From Oceanobacillus halophilus (lineage in GTDB: Bacteria > Bacillota > Bacilli > Bacillales > Amphibacillaceae): a stretch of 64,000 nucleotides of DNA. This document shows, piece after piece, positions 7,628 through 17,463 of this stretch. The position numbers and the translations under genes were made by a program. The notes beneath the pieces are model-generated. The model was not told the origin of the DNA. It ran no database searches and saw only the letters and a program-made list of their open reading frames with translations. Position 1 is the first letter of the stretch; every line of letters begins with the position of its first letter. The DNA is taken from assembly GCF_003628505.1 (NCBI RefSeq), contig NZ_RBZP01000002.1, positions 434,001 through 498,000 of the forward strand. The letters run 5' to 3'.

Positions 7628-9032
7628 CTGTTAACACCAGCTTTTGACCGGGCTCTGCAAAAATCTTTCCAGGATTAAGGATGTTTTTCGGATCCCAGCT
7701 TTGCTTTATTCGTTTCATCATATCGAGTCCCACCTCTCCTAATTCCATTTCCATGAAAGGTGCTTTTAACGTTCCAATTCCATGCTCCCCAGACAATGTA
7801 CCACCTAGTTCAATAGCAGCTTTAAAAATTTCTTCGACTGCTTGTTCCACTCGTCGCATTTCTTCCTGATTCCTTTTGTCTGCGATTATGTTGGGATGCA
7901 AATTTCCGTCCCCTGCATGACCAAAAACAACTAGATCTATTTCATATCTTTCTTTAATTTCTTTTAAACGTTGGAACATCTCTGGTATTTTGCTTCGTGG
8001 AACAGTGGCATCCTCTGAGATTTTGGTTGGCTTTTCCCTCACAATAGCAGGCGATACCAGTTTGCGAGCTTTCCATAATCCACTTGCTTCCTTGTCGTCT
8101 TGTGCAACCTTTACTTCTTTTGCATCTGCTGCTGTACAAACATCATGTACTTGTGTGATTTCATCATCTATTGCGGCAGGATGTCCGTCCAATTCTATCA
8201 AGATTAGCGCTTCTGCTTCAACAGGAAGTCCTAGCGGTTCATACGCTTCTACTGCCCGAATCGAAGCATTGTCCATCATCTCGAGTTTTGAAGGCAGTAT
8301 TCCCGATCCTAAAATGGAGGTAATTGCCTTACCAGAATCAACAATATCATCAAATATTGCCATTAAAGTCCTAGTCGCTTGAGGCTTGGGATAAAGTCGA
8401 AGGATAGCTTCCGTAATAATACCAAGCGTGCCTTCCGAACCAACCATTAATTTGGTTAAATCATATCCAGTCACGTTTTTCACTGTTCTACCGCCAGTCC
8501 GGATAATCTCTCCCTCTGGGGTTACCACCTCAAGACCGATGACATAATCCTTCGTTACGCCATATTTTAACCCACGTGGACCACCTGAGTTTTCGGCTAG
8601 ATTTCCTCCAATAGTGGATACATTGGAACTGCTTGGATCTGGTGGGTAAATAAATCCCTTTTCCATCGCTGCATGATTAATATCTGCCGTTAATACTCCG
8701 GGTGACACTACAGCAACCATGTCTTCAGCATCAATGTCTAGTTTGGTATCCCATTGCGATAAATCTAAAACAATCCCCCCCTTAACTGGAAGAGGTCCAC
8801 CACTTAAACTCGTCCCCTGGCCACGCGGATAAATTGGAATCTCATATCTATTGGCCAACTTCATTAACTCCGCCACTTCCTGAACAGATTTTGGCTGGAC
8901 CACCAAATCAGGTAGGTACTTACCAAAAGACGCATCAAACGAGTAACTATATAAATCTACTTTTTCGGTTAGTACTCTCTTTGAATCTGAGATGATTTTT
9001 TGCACGGAATTTAAGTATTCTATAAGTGCCAC
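7620..9032 (-). CDS. glcD: FAD-linked 2-hydroxyacid oxidase subunit, GlcD-like
   Basis: A 470-residue vanillyl-alcohol-oxidase-type flavoprotein. The N-terminal FAD domain shows PRGQGTSLSGGPLPV and STIGGNLAENSGG. The C-terminal substrate domain shows VVFGHAGDGNLHPN and GGTLSGEHGIG, conserved in glycolate and D-lactate dehydrogenases. It oxidises a 2-hydroxy acid to the 2-oxo acid together with the GlcF iron-sulfur protein. A hairpin terminator separates it from the upstream aldehyde dehydrogenase, so the pair probably has its own promoter between 9033 and 9085, although I see no strong one. Length is normal for the family. Confidence 0.92.
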   Translation of the reverse strand: MALIEYLNSVQKIISDSKRVLTEKVDLYSYSFDASFGKYLPDLVVQPKSVQEVAELMKLANRYEIPIYPRGQGTSLSGGPLPVKGGIVLDLSQWDTKLDIDAEDMVAVVSPGVLTADINHAAMEKGFIYPPDPSSSNVSTIGGNLAENSGGPRGLKYGVTKDYVIGLEVVTPEGEIIRTGGRTVKNVTGYDLTKLMVGSEGTLGIITEAILRLYPKPQATRTLMAIFDDIVDSGKAITSILGSGILPSKLEMMDNASIRAVEAYEPLGLPVEAEALILIELDGHPAAIDDEITQVHDVCTAADAKEVKVAQDDKEASGLWKARKLVSPAIVREKPTKISEDATVPRSKIPEMFQRLKEIKERYEIDLVVFGHAGDGNLHPNIIADKRNQEEMRRVEQAVEEIFKAAIELGGTLSGEHGIGTLKAPFMEMELGEVGLDMMKRIKQSWDPKNILNPGKIFAEPGQKLVLTDD

Positions 9033-9085
9033 CTCCTTATATCCTTCACTATTTTACTTCTTTAGCTTTCTACAAACTTAAAAGA

Positions 9086-9118
9086 TACAAAAGAAACCAC
9101 CCAAAAATAGGCAGTTTC
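9086..9118 (-). terminator. Terminator after the aldehyde dehydrogenase gene
   Basis: Minus-strand stem GAAAC...GTTTC, extended by two wobble and two G-C pairs around a T-rich loop, followed by TTTTG. It would end the 12.4-to-9.1 kb transcript before glcD. Confidence 0.6.
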
Positions 9119-9125
9119 CTTCCAA

Positions 9126-10568
9126 TCAATCATATCTCACCGCTACATTCTTCACTTGCGTATAATTATACAAAGCAATCCAGCCTTTCTCCCTGCCAAA
9201 TCCGCTTCGTTTATATCCGCCAAATGGCATTTGCACGCCGCCACCAGCTCCATAATTGTTAATAAACACTTGCCCGGAGTCGATTCGGCTGGATAAATAA
9301 TGTGCCCTGCTGATATCCTTTGTCCAGATACCAGTAACCAATCCATAATCGGTACTATTCGCTAGCTTCAGCGCTTCTTCCGTATCGTCAAAGGTAAATA
9401 CCGTCAATACCGGACCAAATATTTCTTCTTGTGCCAATCTACTATTAGGGTCTACTCCATCAATAACCGTTGGCTCGATGTAAAACCCCTTTTCGGCACC
9501 TTCCACGGTAACTTGCTTTCCGCCAACTAAGATCTCGGCTTCCTGACGTGCTAGCGTGATAAATTCTTTCACACGATTAAATTGTTTTTCATTCAATATT
9601 GGCCCGATATCTTTATCATCCAGACCCTGACCAACTTCCAAGCGCTTAAACGCCTCAACTACTTTTTCCAGAAATTCATCCTTAAAGGATGATTCCACCA
9701 ATAGCCTTGATCCTGCAGAACAGGTTTGGCCGGCATTTTGAATAATCGCTCGAACCACACCTTGAACGGTTCTTTCCACATCACAATCCGCAAACACGAT
9801 ATTAGGTGACTTACCGCCAAGTTCTAGTGTAACTGGTACAACATTTTCCATAGCAGCCTTCGCTACAGCAACTCCGGTTTGAACAGACCCAGTAAATGTG
9901 ACATGATTGACAAGTGGATGAGCGGATAAGGCTGCACCCGCGTCCTGCCCAAGTCCTGTTACATGATTGAACACACCATTTGGCAATTTCAGTTCATCAA
10001 AATACGCAGCTAATTTATTCGCAGTCATTGGTGTGTCTTCTGCACTTTTCACGACAACGGTATTTCCCGTTGCTATAGCTGCTGCAACACTTCTTGAAAT
10101 GATTTGAATCGGATAATTCCATGGAATGATATGTGCTGTTACACCAACGGGCTCCCGTACAACATAATCAATGAGGCCATCTTCAATAGGGATGGTGTCT
10201 CCCATCACCTTGTCAGCAGCACCAGCATAAAACCGAAAATAGCGAATCGCCGCATCGACATCAGCATACCCTTGAGTCAATGGTTTTCCGACATCCATAC
10301 TCTCTAGTTTTGCAAGTTCATCACGGTCGGATTTTAATTTTTCTGCAATTGCATATAAAATATCTCCACGCTCATGCGGCTTCACTTTTCTCCAGGACTC
10401 ATCCTGAAATGCTCGCTTAGCAGCCTGAACCGCTCTGTCTACATCTTCTGCTTTCCCTGCTGGAATGGATGCAATCACTTCTCCATTGGACGGATTTTTT
10501 ACATCCAGGACAGTACCACCTGATGCTTCCACCCATTCACCGTCTATGTACATCTTAATTTGTTGCAT
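9126..10568 (-). CDS. NAD(P)-dependent aldehyde dehydrogenase (betaine-aldehyde-dehydrogenase-like)
   Basis: A full-length class I/II aldehyde dehydrogenase of about 480 residues, oxidising an aldehyde to the acid. Counting from the upstream ATG at 10574, the oxyanion Asn is in IIPWNYP (N153), the general base Glu in TLELGGKSPN (E251) and the nucleophile in NAGQTCSAG (C285). All are intact. The ATG at 10568 is preferred because GGAGG lies 6 nt upstream, whereas the ATG at 10574 touches it. It follows the SDR gene by about 15 nt, so SDR and ALDH may act in sequence (alcohol to aldehyde to acid). The substrate is unknown. Confidence 0.93.
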   Translation of the reverse strand: MQQIKMYIDGEWVEASGGTVLDVKNPSNGEVIASIPAGKAEDVDRAVQAAKRAFQDESWRKVKPHERGDILYAIAEKLKSDRDELAKLESMDVGKPLTQGYADVDAAIRYFRFYAGAADKVMGDTIPIEDGLIDYVVREPVGVTAHIIPWNYPIQIISRSVAAAIATGNTVVVKSAEDTPMTANKLAAYFDELKLPNGVFNHVTGLGQDAGAALSAHPLVNHVTFTGSVQTGVAVAKAAMENVVPVTLELGGKSPNIVFADCDVERTVQGVVRAIIQNAGQTCSAGSRLLVESSFKDEFLEKVVEAFKRLEVGQGLDDKDIGPILNEKQFNRVKEFITLARQEAEILVGGKQVTVEGAEKGFYIEPTVIDGVDPNSRLAQEEIFGPVLTVFTFDDTEEALKLANSTDYGLVTGIWTKDISRAHYLSSRIDSGQVFINNYGAGGGVQMPFGGYKRSGFGREKGWIALYNYTQVKNVAVRYD

Positions 10569-10583
10569 ATTCATTCCTCCTCA

Positions 10584-11333
10584 TTATATGCTTCTGCCGC
10601 CATCAACATGTAAAACAGTACCAGTGATCATACTTGCTTCATCAGATAGTAAGAATTTAATGGAACCTGCAATATCTTTCGGCTGGATTAATCTTCCAAG
10701 CGGTACACTTTTTTCGAAAATTTCTTTTCTTGCCTCGTCTACGTCCCCATCTTCTTTTGTAAATTTCCCAAGCATGGTTGTATCTGCTGGTCCTGGGTGA
10801 AGTACATTCACATTTATATGATGTTCTGCGAGTTCCAGTGCCAATGCTTTCGTAAAGGATTCTACAGCACCTTTTGATGCAATATACGACTGTAATCCAG
10901 GTCTCGGTCTTGTTGTAGAAACCGATCCAATGTTAACAATCCTTCCTTGGTTTTGTTTCTTCATATAAATAGCAGCTTCCCGGCAGGTTAAAAACATCAT
11001 GGTCAAATTGATATCCATAATACGATGGAAATCTGTTAAACTTACTTTTTCAATTGGTGTGGCACTTTGGGCAATCCCAGCGATGTTAGCTAGTCCATCG
11101 ATTTTTCCAAAGCGTTCTTCCGTTTCTTTAAATACATGCTTTACTGTTTGTTCCTCTAATAAATTTCCTTCAAAAGAGACAAAATTCTCCACAGCCTCAT
11201 ATGCTTTTAGATGGCTTGTATTCAAATCACAGCCCACCACATTGGCACCTGCTTGCACCAATAAATCAACGGTAGCCTTCCCCATTCCTCCACCAGCACC
11301 AGTTATGATGAACGTTTTTCCCTGTAACGACAT
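10584..11333 (-). CDS. Short-chain dehydrogenase/reductase
   Basis: A 249-residue classical SDR. The cofactor motif TGAGGGMG is at the N terminus, NIAG in the middle, and the catalytic set is complete: Ser in NIGSVS and YIASK, followed by NVLHPGP. It ends in GTVLHVDGG, as oxidoreductases of the FabG-like branch do. It acts as an NAD(P)-dependent alcohol dehydrogenase or ketoreductase. It is tightly packed between the isopropylmalate-type dehydrogenase (27 nt) and the aldehyde dehydrogenase (10-15 nt) and is probably co-transcribed with both. I considered BadH of the alicyclic pathway, but its location in this separate block gives no direct support. Confidence 0.92.
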   Translation of the reverse strand: MSLQGKTFIITGAGGGMGKATVDLLVQAGANVVGCDLNTSHLKAYEAVENFVSFEGNLLEEQTVKHVFKETEERFGKIDGLANIAGIAQSATPIEKVSLTDFHRIMDINLTMMFLTCREAAIYMKKQNQGRIVNIGSVSTTRPRPGLQSYIASKGAVESFTKALALELAEHHINVNVLHPGPADTTMLGKFTKEDGDVDEARKEIFEKSVPLGRLIQPKDIAGSIKFLLSDEASMITGTVLHVDGGRSI

Positions 11334-11359
11334 CCTTTCACTCCCTTTCCTATTTTTAC

Positions 11360-12433
11360 TTAACCCCTAACCTTCGTTAAAAGCTTTCCTGCAATTGCAT
11401 CACCAACCAGTTCGGTCGTCGCCGTACCTCCAATATCAGGAGTTAATACATTCTTTTCTTCTAAAATTTCCTCAATAGCAGATAGAATTTTATCATGGAG
11501 ATCCCTTCGTCCCAGATGTTCGAGCATTAAGGCTGCAGACCAAATCTGTGCTATTGGATTCGCGATTCCTTTTCCAGCAATGTCCGGTGCTGATCCGTGA
11601 ACCGCTTCAAACATCGATGGGAACTCACGTGTTGGGTTGATGTTTCCTGAAGGGGCCAAACCTAATCCCCCCACAATTGCTGAACCAAGATCAGATAGAA
11701 TGTCTCCAAACAGGTTAGATGCTAGTACCACTTGAAAATCCTCTGGACGCTGGACAAAGTAAGCAGCCAGTGCATCAATGTAATATTTCTCATATTCCAC
11801 ATCAGCATTCTGTTCCGCTACTTCCTCGACGACTTTATCCCAAAATGTCATCGCATGGATAATTGCATTGGATTTCGTTGCACTGGTCACCTTTGTTTTT
11901 CCATGCTCTCGTGCATACTGATAAGCAAATTCTGCAATTTGTGTTATTCCTTGTCTAGTCATCACCGTATTTTGCACAGCCATTTCTCGTTGTTCTCCCG
12001 GAAACATCGTGCCGCCCATATTAGAGTATTCGCCTTCCCCATTTTCACGAAGAATCACAAAATCTATCGGATGACTATTATTTAGTGGACTCTGTAATCC
12101 TTTTAATAGTTTAATAGGCCGAAAATTAACGAACTGCTGAAAGTTTTTCCGAATCGGCATGATGAGCTCCCACACGGTCACAGGATCTGGAACACGACTA
12201 TCACCAATTGCACCAAATAGGATGCTATCAAAAGTTTTCAATTGATCTAAACCATCGTCTGGCATCATTTTTCCATGTTCCAAATAATACTCGCTGTTCC
12301 AATGAAACGTCTTTATGTCAAAGGATATCGATTCGTCCGATTCTTCTATCGCTTTTAATACTTTTACTGCTTCTTTTGTCACTTCTGGCCCTATGCCATC
12401 TCCTGGTAATACAGCTATTTTGTATGTTTGCAC
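11360..12433 (-). CDS. Tartrate/D-malate-type decarboxylating dehydrogenase (TtuC/YcsA-like)
   Basis: A 357-residue member of the isocitrate/isopropylmalate dehydrogenase family. LPGDGIGPEV is at the N terminus; the divalent-metal and substrate region includes FVILRENGEGEYSN and NLFGDILSDLGS; GSAPDIAGKG is present. The segment RVPDPVTVWELIMPIRK is characteristic of the tartrate/D-malate dehydrogenase branch rather than of LeuB, and there are no leucine genes nearby. It would oxidise and decarboxylate a 2-hydroxy dicarboxylic acid with NAD. First gene of a probable operon with the SDR and aldehyde dehydrogenase. This supports a hydroxy-dicarboxylate as the substrate of the block, as inference. 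Confidence 0.88.
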   Translation of the reverse strand: MQTYKIAVLPGDGIGPEVTKEAVKVLKAIEESDESISFDIKTFHWNSEYYLEHGKMMPDDGLDQLKTFDSILFGAIGDSRVPDPVTVWELIMPIRKNFQQFVNFRPIKLLKGLQSPLNNSHPIDFVILRENGEGEYSNMGGTMFPGEQREMAVQNTVMTRQGITQIAEFAYQYAREHGKTKVTSATKSNAIIHAMTFWDKVVEEVAEQNADVEYEKYYIDALAAYFVQRPEDFQVVLASNLFGDILSDLGSAIVGGLGLAPSGNINPTREFPSMFEAVHGSAPDIAGKGIANPIAQIWSAALMLEHLGRRDLHDKILSAIEEILEEKNVLTPDIGGTATTELVGDAIAGKLLTKVRG

Positions 12434-12686
12434 TTTAGAAACACCTCGCTAGTTTTGGTTTAAGAATCCGTTATTATTATTTTGCGTGTACCCGCTACAG
12501 AAATTATGTGCTTTAGATATTAAAAGTAGAAAAAACACATGAACTTTTACATTGGCGAATCCAAGCACTTTACCACAGTTTGTGTATGCAAGAACGGATA
12601 GAAAATCAATTTACTACGTCAAACTTGATAGATATTTTGCATCAAAAGATTCCTTTCCGTTAGAAACGCTGTGATGAAGCCAATTT

Positions 12687-13913
12687 TTATGCCTTGTCAC
12701 CTGCTAAAAAATCTAATGCAGCAGTCCGGTATATTTCTGTTGTTTCTCCTAATTCCTTGATATCAACATATTCATTGATCTGATGCGGAACTTCTCTGTC
12801 TCCCGCACCGATTGTTACGATTGGGACGCCATGTATATGCAAAAAGGTTCCATCTGTTGCACCCGGAACTCCATTGTATTGTGGTTCTTTTCCTAATACG
12901 GTTTGAACCGCATGATAAATCGACTTTACGACTTCTTCGTCTTTACGCGTTTCTGTTGCTGGTCGGTTATCAATCACTTCATACTCCGCATGGAAATCTG
13001 GATCAGCTGTTTTTAAGCTTGTAAAAATGGCTTCTATTTTACCAAGCAATTCATCATGATCCTGGGATGGCACAGTGCGGATGTCCAAGGTCGTCATACA
13101 ACGATCCGGAATAACATTGATCTGTGCATCCCCTTCAACAGGTGCCTGTAAAATAGTTGGCGTAATGCTTGGCCAATGGAGATAAGGATGACCGCCATGT
13201 TTTTCCTGTTCTTCTTTTTCCAGTTCTTCCAATGCTGTAATGATCTTTGCCATCCGCCAATTGGGATTAATTCCACTCCAGGAAATTGCTCCATGCGCCA
13301 TTTTTCCATGAACCGTAATTTTCACACGCAGGGCGCCTCGTTGGGCAACGCAGATCTGATTTTCTTCTGGTTCACAAATGATGGCACCATCTACATCATC
13401 TGCCCATCCCTGTTTAATGAAATCCTTTATTCCGAGCATTAACCCTTCTTCATCAACCGGGATACATAAGATAATTTTTCCGGTGAAATCTTCTTTATCT
13501 TCCAGCAAGGATTGAACTGCTGTAATCATGCAGGCGAGGTTTCCTTTTGTGTCATTGGTTCCTCTACCGTACATTCTCCCGTCGATAATCTCCGCACCAA
13601 ATGGATCATATTTCCAAGCGTTCTTATCTCCTTCCGTAACTACATCTGTATGTCCTTCGAAAAGAAGGGTCTTTCCAGGTTTTCCGGAATCAACTATTCC
13701 AATTACGTTCGGCCTTCCTGGAGAGACTTCTTCCATGTAGACCTCTATCCCGAGATTATTTCGTAAATAATCTGCAACAAAATGCGCAACCTTTTCCTCA
13801 TTCCCATTAGGATCTTCTGGTCTATATACGCTTGGTATTTGAACGAGCTGCTGTGTGAGTGATACCACCCGCTCATAGTCTCTTTTTAATCGTTTCGATG
13901 TTTGTACAGTCAT
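12687..13913 (-). CDS. M20-family metallo-amidohydrolase (ArgE/DapE-like)
   Basis: A 408-residue zinc amidohydrolase. Metal ligands are visible in order: His in FEGHTDVV, Asp in GRGTNDTKG, the Glu pair in PVDEEG, the acidic CEPEE segment and a C-terminal His in VPHQINEY. A central dimerisation domain (residues about 200-310) is present. Members cleave N-acyl or peptide-like amide bonds; the family does not predict the substrate. It is 13 nt downstream of the sodium:solute symporter, so it probably processes what that symporter imports. A 250-nt gap separates it from the next gene. Confidence 0.9.
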   Translation of the reverse strand: MTVQTSKRLKRDYERVVSLTQQLVQIPSVYRPEDPNGNEEKVAHFVADYLRNNLGIEVYMEEVSPGRPNVIGIVDSGKPGKTLLFEGHTDVVTEGDKNAWKYDPFGAEIIDGRMYGRGTNDTKGNLACMITAVQSLLEDKEDFTGKIILCIPVDEEGLMLGIKDFIKQGWADDVDGAIICEPEENQICVAQRGALRVKITVHGKMAHGAISWSGINPNWRMAKIITALEELEKEEQEKHGGHPYLHWPSITPTILQAPVEGDAQINVIPDRCMTTLDIRTVPSQDHDELLGKIEAIFTSLKTADPDFHAEYEVIDNRPATETRKDEEVVKSIYHAVQTVLGKEPQYNGVPGATDGTFLHIHGVPIVTIGAGDREVPHQINEYVDIKELGETTEIYRTAALDFLAGDKA

Positions 13914-13925
13914 GCAACCTCTCCC

Positions 13926-15395
13926 TTACGCTTCTTTTTTTATCGTTGTACTAGGAAATTCATATGCTTCCTGTTTGAACATTAGACTAAACAAGACAAA
14001 GGCAATAAGTGACAAGAAAACTGGAACGGTTACGGTATGCACCCCTAGTAAATCACCATAAGCCTGATTGTAAAAATGAATTCCTATATAAGAACCAATA
14101 CCAGTAATCATCGAAGCTACAGCGCCATATTTATTGGCAAATTTCCAGTAAAGCCCAAGAACTAATGGCCAAATAAATGCTGCTTCCAACCCGCCGAAAG
14201 CAAATAAGTTTAAAAAGATTAACAAATCAGGTGGACTGATGGCTAAAACAAAAGCAATGGCACCAATTACGGCAGTAACCGCCATACTTACTTTCATCAC
14301 ATGATTTCTAGATGCATCTGGTTTTACATAGTTAATATAAACGTCCTTCACAACGGCAGAACTTACTAAAAGCAATAGGGAGTCTACCGTTGACATAATC
14401 GCTGCGAGTGGTGCAGCAAGGATAATACCTGCGACCCACGCTGGTAAAACTTCTAATGCAACAAGTGGGATAACCTGGTCGGCTACTTCAATCCCAGGCA
14501 ACACTGGTCGCGCAAATACACCAATTAGATGCATGCCAAGCATAATAAAGCCCACAACGATTGTTCCAATGATGATTGCTTTATGCATCGCCTTGGCATT
14601 TTTATAGGACATCGCACGTACGGCCACTTGAGGCAATGCAACAACCCCAACCCCGACAAGAATCCAATAAGACGAAATGTAGGCAGATGTTAATTGACCA
14701 TCCTGACCAAATGGGGTAATCAGGTTAGGGTTAATGGTAACTAAATCCGCAATAATAGTAGACACACCGCCACCTGCAACAATGACAGCAACTAATAGAA
14801 TCATCGTTCCAAAGAACATAACAATCCCTTGGATCGTATCTGTCATAACTACCGCCCGAAACCCGCCGATGGTAACGTACACTAATACAGAAAGAGTAAA
14901 GATAAATAATGCCCCTATGTAACTTAATCCAGTTAGTGATTGAATTAAATAAGCTCCTCCAACCCATTGCGCTGCCATGGCTGAAAAGAGGAAAATAATA
15001 ATACTAATGGCTGATAGTAAAACAACTGGTGTGCTTTTATATCTTGCTTTCAGGAAATCAATTAGCGTAACCGCTTTATATTTTCTCGCGACTATAGCAA
15101 ATTTTTTCCCTAAAACGAGTAAGGTAAAATAACCGGTTGCAACTTGGGTCATTGCCAGAAGTACCCATCCAAAGCCGATCGAATAGGCGGCACCCGGACC
15201 TCCTAAAAAGCTGGATGCACTGCCATAGGTAGCTACCATCGTCATGGCTAGTACAAGTCCGCCAAATTCTCGGCTTCCTAGAAAGTAATCTCCGAGAAAG
15301 CCGTCTGCTTTGGCCATTTTTCGATTGGACCAAAAACCAATAAGGAAAATAATGACTAAAAATACGAGTAATGGTGTAAGAACTGCCCAATTCAT
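13926..15395 (-). CDS. Sodium:solute symporter (PanF-like SSS family)
   Basis: A 489-residue SSS-family permease with about 13 membrane segments. Conserved features include GSREFGGLVLAMTM followed by YGSASSFLGGPGAAYS at the sodium site, and AAIMSTVDSLLLL late in the protein. The small DUF997/YhdT-type membrane protein directly upstream (4-nt overlap) is the usual partner of PanF-like symporters. Pantothenate is the substrate of PanF itself, but the surrounding catabolic genes make a carboxylate or amide more likely here. Distinction is not possible from sequence alone. Confidence 0.9.
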   Translation of the reverse strand: MNWAVLTPLLVFLVIIFLIGFWSNRKMAKADGFLGDYFLGSREFGGLVLAMTMVATYGSASSFLGGPGAAYSIGFGWVLLAMTQVATGYFTLLVLGKKFAIVARKYKAVTLIDFLKARYKSTPVVLLSAISIIIFLFSAMAAQWVGGAYLIQSLTGLSYIGALFIFTLSVLVYVTIGGFRAVVMTDTIQGIVMFFGTMILLVAVIVAGGGVSTIIADLVTINPNLITPFGQDGQLTSAYISSYWILVGVGVVALPQVAVRAMSYKNAKAMHKAIIIGTIVVGFIMLGMHLIGVFARPVLPGIEVADQVIPLVALEVLPAWVAGIILAAPLAAIMSTVDSLLLLVSSAVVKDVYINYVKPDASRNHVMKVSMAVTAVIGAIAFVLAISPPDLLIFLNLFAFGGLEAAFIWPLVLGLYWKFANKYGAVASMITGIGSYIGIHFYNQAYGDLLGVHTVTVPVFLSLIAFVLFSLMFKQEAYEFPSTTIKKEA

Positions 15396-15685
15396 GCGGA
15401 GTTCACCTCATCTTTCTTCCCGTTCTCCTCTTCAAATGGAACCTCTTTTAACACGAATTTAACAACGATCGCAACCAAGACAACCATCACTAAAAATCCA
15501 ACAATACAGCTCCAGAAAATCCATGCAGGAAACCCAAAAATATAGCTGTACTCTTCTGGTGGCTTGGAACCAAGACCAAAGGCAAATCCGTACCACCACA
15601 CAATATTTACAATAGCCAATCCACAGCCAATAAGTGCTTCTCGGTGGGCAATTTTAAATCGTGAATCCTGTTTATTCTTAGCCAT
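15392..15685 (-). CDS. YhdT-like small membrane protein (DUF997)
   Basis: 97 residues with two membrane helices and a charged C terminus. YhdT-type proteins typically precede a PanF-like symporter gene, as here, where the ATGA overlap couples the two. Probable accessory subunit of the symporter; the role in the family is not established to my knowledge. Confidence 0.82.
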   Translation of the reverse strand: MAKNKQDSRFKIAHREALIGCGLAIVNIVWWYGFAFGLGSKPPEEYSYIFGFPAWIFWSCIVGFLVMVVLVAIVVKFVLKEVPFEEENGKKDEVNSA

Positions 15686-15704
15686 TTTAATGACTCCTTT
15701 CTTT

Positions 15705-16970
15705 TTAATCTGTTAAGAACAAGCTTAATTCTGGTATAAAAGATAGAATAATAACATCCACTATCATCACAAGGATAAATGGAATTATCGCTCGGATTAA
15801 TTTTTCAATTTTGGTTCCTGCAATATTGGAAGCAACAAATAAGTTAACACCAACAGGTGGCGTAATGAACCCAATGGCCAGATTCACAATCATGATAATA
15901 CCAAAATGAATCAAGTCAATTCCAAGGGCTGTTGCAATTGGAGCAAGAATTGGTGTCAAAATAATGATTGCTGCAGATGTTTCTAAAAATGTACCAATTA
16001 TTAAAAGCAATAGATTGATAATTAATAGCGCAATAATCCAATTATCTGTAATACCCAGCATAAAATCGGCCATCTCTCGAGGTACTCTTTCTCGTGTCAG
16101 GTAGTAACCAAATGCGGATGCACCCGCAATAATAAACATAATAACGGCACTAGTAACTACAGAGGCTGAAAAAATATCGGATAAGTCCTTCCATTTAATT
16201 TCTCGATAGATTAATAGACCCACGATTAGTCCATAGACTACAGCTACAACAGCCGCTTCCGTCGGTGTGAAAATACCACCATAGATTCCACCTAAAATTA
16301 TGACAGGCATTAGTAATGCTAAAATCGCATCCAAAAACGCCTTTATAAATTCAGCAAATGTGAAGGTTTCTCCTCCGCCGTATCCTCTTTTTAACGAAAT
16401 AATATAGACCAAAATAAGTAAGGAAACCGTGACAATAACTCCAGGGATAATCCCTGCGATAAATAAATCACTAATCGAAACACTTGCTGCCACCCCATAC
16501 AATACGAGCGGCACACTTGGTGGAATCATAATTCCGATCGTCCCACCAGCAGCTTGTACAGCGGTAGAGAAGTCTTTATCATAGCCACGTTTTACCATTG
16601 CTGGAATAATTAATGCTCCAACAGCTGCTGTTGTTGCTGCGGCGGATCCAGAAATAGCCGCAAAAAAGGCACAAGCTACAATGGAGACAAGAGCAAGTCC
16701 CCCTTTCACTCGTCCAAAAATAACGTTCGCCAAATGAATAAGTCTAGTGGAAATCCCACCTGTTTCCATTAACTTCCCTGCAAGAATAAAGAACGGAATA
16801 GCTAGTAATGGAAAGGAATCGACGGAATTAAACATCCGCTGCATAATAACAATAAGGGAGACGTTACCTTCCATTAAAAATACCGTAGATGCTGATAATC
16901 CAAGTGCTACAGCAACTGGGACCCCAATTAAAAATAAGAGGATTAATAAACTAAACAGCAGAATCGTCAT
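15705..16970 (-). CDS. dctM: TRAP transporter large permease subunit
   Basis: About 421 residues with 12 or so membrane helices, including the characteristic AIPFFILAGKLMETGG, AACAFFAAISGSAAATTAAVG-type and PPSVPLVLYG stretches of DctM. It forms the sodium-driven channel of a tripartite ATP-independent importer. It overlaps the end of dctQ by 20 nt; ATG at 16970 is chosen because GGGGG lies 9 nt upstream, whereas the in-frame ATG nine bases earlier abuts it. Substrates of the family are mostly carboxylates and sialic-acid-like compounds. Confidence 0.94.
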   Translation of the reverse strand: MTILLFSLLILLFLIGVPVAVALGLSASTVFLMEGNVSLIVIMQRMFNSVDSFPLLAIPFFILAGKLMETGGISTRLIHLANVIFGRVKGGLALVSIVACAFFAAISGSAAATTAAVGALIIPAMVKRGYDKDFSTAVQAAGGTIGIMIPPSVPLVLYGVAASVSISDLFIAGIIPGVIVTVSLLILVYIISLKRGYGGGETFTFAEFIKAFLDAILALLMPVIILGGIYGGIFTPTEAAVVAVVYGLIVGLLIYREIKWKDLSDIFSASVVTSAVIMFIIAGASAFGYYLTRERVPREMADFMLGITDNWIIALLIINLLLLIIGTFLETSAAIIILTPILAPIATALGIDLIHFGIIMIVNLAIGFITPPVGVNLFVASNIAGTKIEKLIRAIIPFILVMIVDVIILSFIPELSLFLTD

Positions 16971-17442
16971 GTGCGTCATCCCCCTTTTTCATATCATGAA
17001 TGATTACGGAAATAAGATTGATTGCTAGAAAGAGCCCGCCAATTGGAATAACAGCATAAATTGCTCCCATTGGAAGACGAAGTACAGGAGATAATTGTGA
17101 TACGGCACTTAACGATAATTGAATTCCTTGATAAATCATTAAAGTAAAAAATAGTAAGCTAACAATCGCTGCAAGCATTTGAAATATTTTTCGACCAAAA
17201 GGAGGAAATAGATTCGTGAAAAACTCAACAACAATATGCTGCTTTAACGACATGGTATAGGCAGCACCTAAGAATGTTAACCAAATAAGGCAATAACGTG
17301 CTAATTCTTCCGTCCAGGCAAGTGGATTTTCAAGTACAAAGCGAAAAACAACCTGTAGAAATGTTGAAATAACTAAAATAGCCATTATTACGTTCAGCAA
17401 ATGTTTCATCCCTACATTTATGTAACCAACGATCTTCTGCAA
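16951..17442 (-). CDS. dctQ: TRAP transporter small permease subunit
   Basis: 163 residues with four membrane helices and the ENPLAWTEELARYCLIWLTF segment typical of DctQ. It bridges the binding protein and DctM. It lies between dctP and dctM in the standard order. A long perfect hairpin separates it from dctP, probably lowering its expression relative to the binding protein. Confidence 0.93.
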   Translation of the reverse strand: MQKIVGYINVGMKHLLNVIMAILVISTFLQVVFRFVLENPLAWTEELARYCLIWLTFLGAAYTMSLKQHIVVEFFTNLFPPFGRKIFQMLAAIVSLLFFTLMIYQGIQLSLSAVSQLSPVLRLPMGAIYAVIPIGGLFLAINLISVIIHDMKKGDDAHDDSAV

Positions 17443-17463
17443 TTGTCTGATGCCCCCTTGTAA

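Noticed and set aside
7954-8382. Frames of 61 and 130 codons overlapping glcD
   Set aside because: They lie in other frames of a clearly coding flavoprotein gene and have no start signals.
10584-11333. SDR as BadH of the alicyclic pathway
   Set aside because: It belongs to a different operon with a tartrate-type dehydrogenase and an aldehyde dehydrogenase, and its sequence gives no specific BadH signal.
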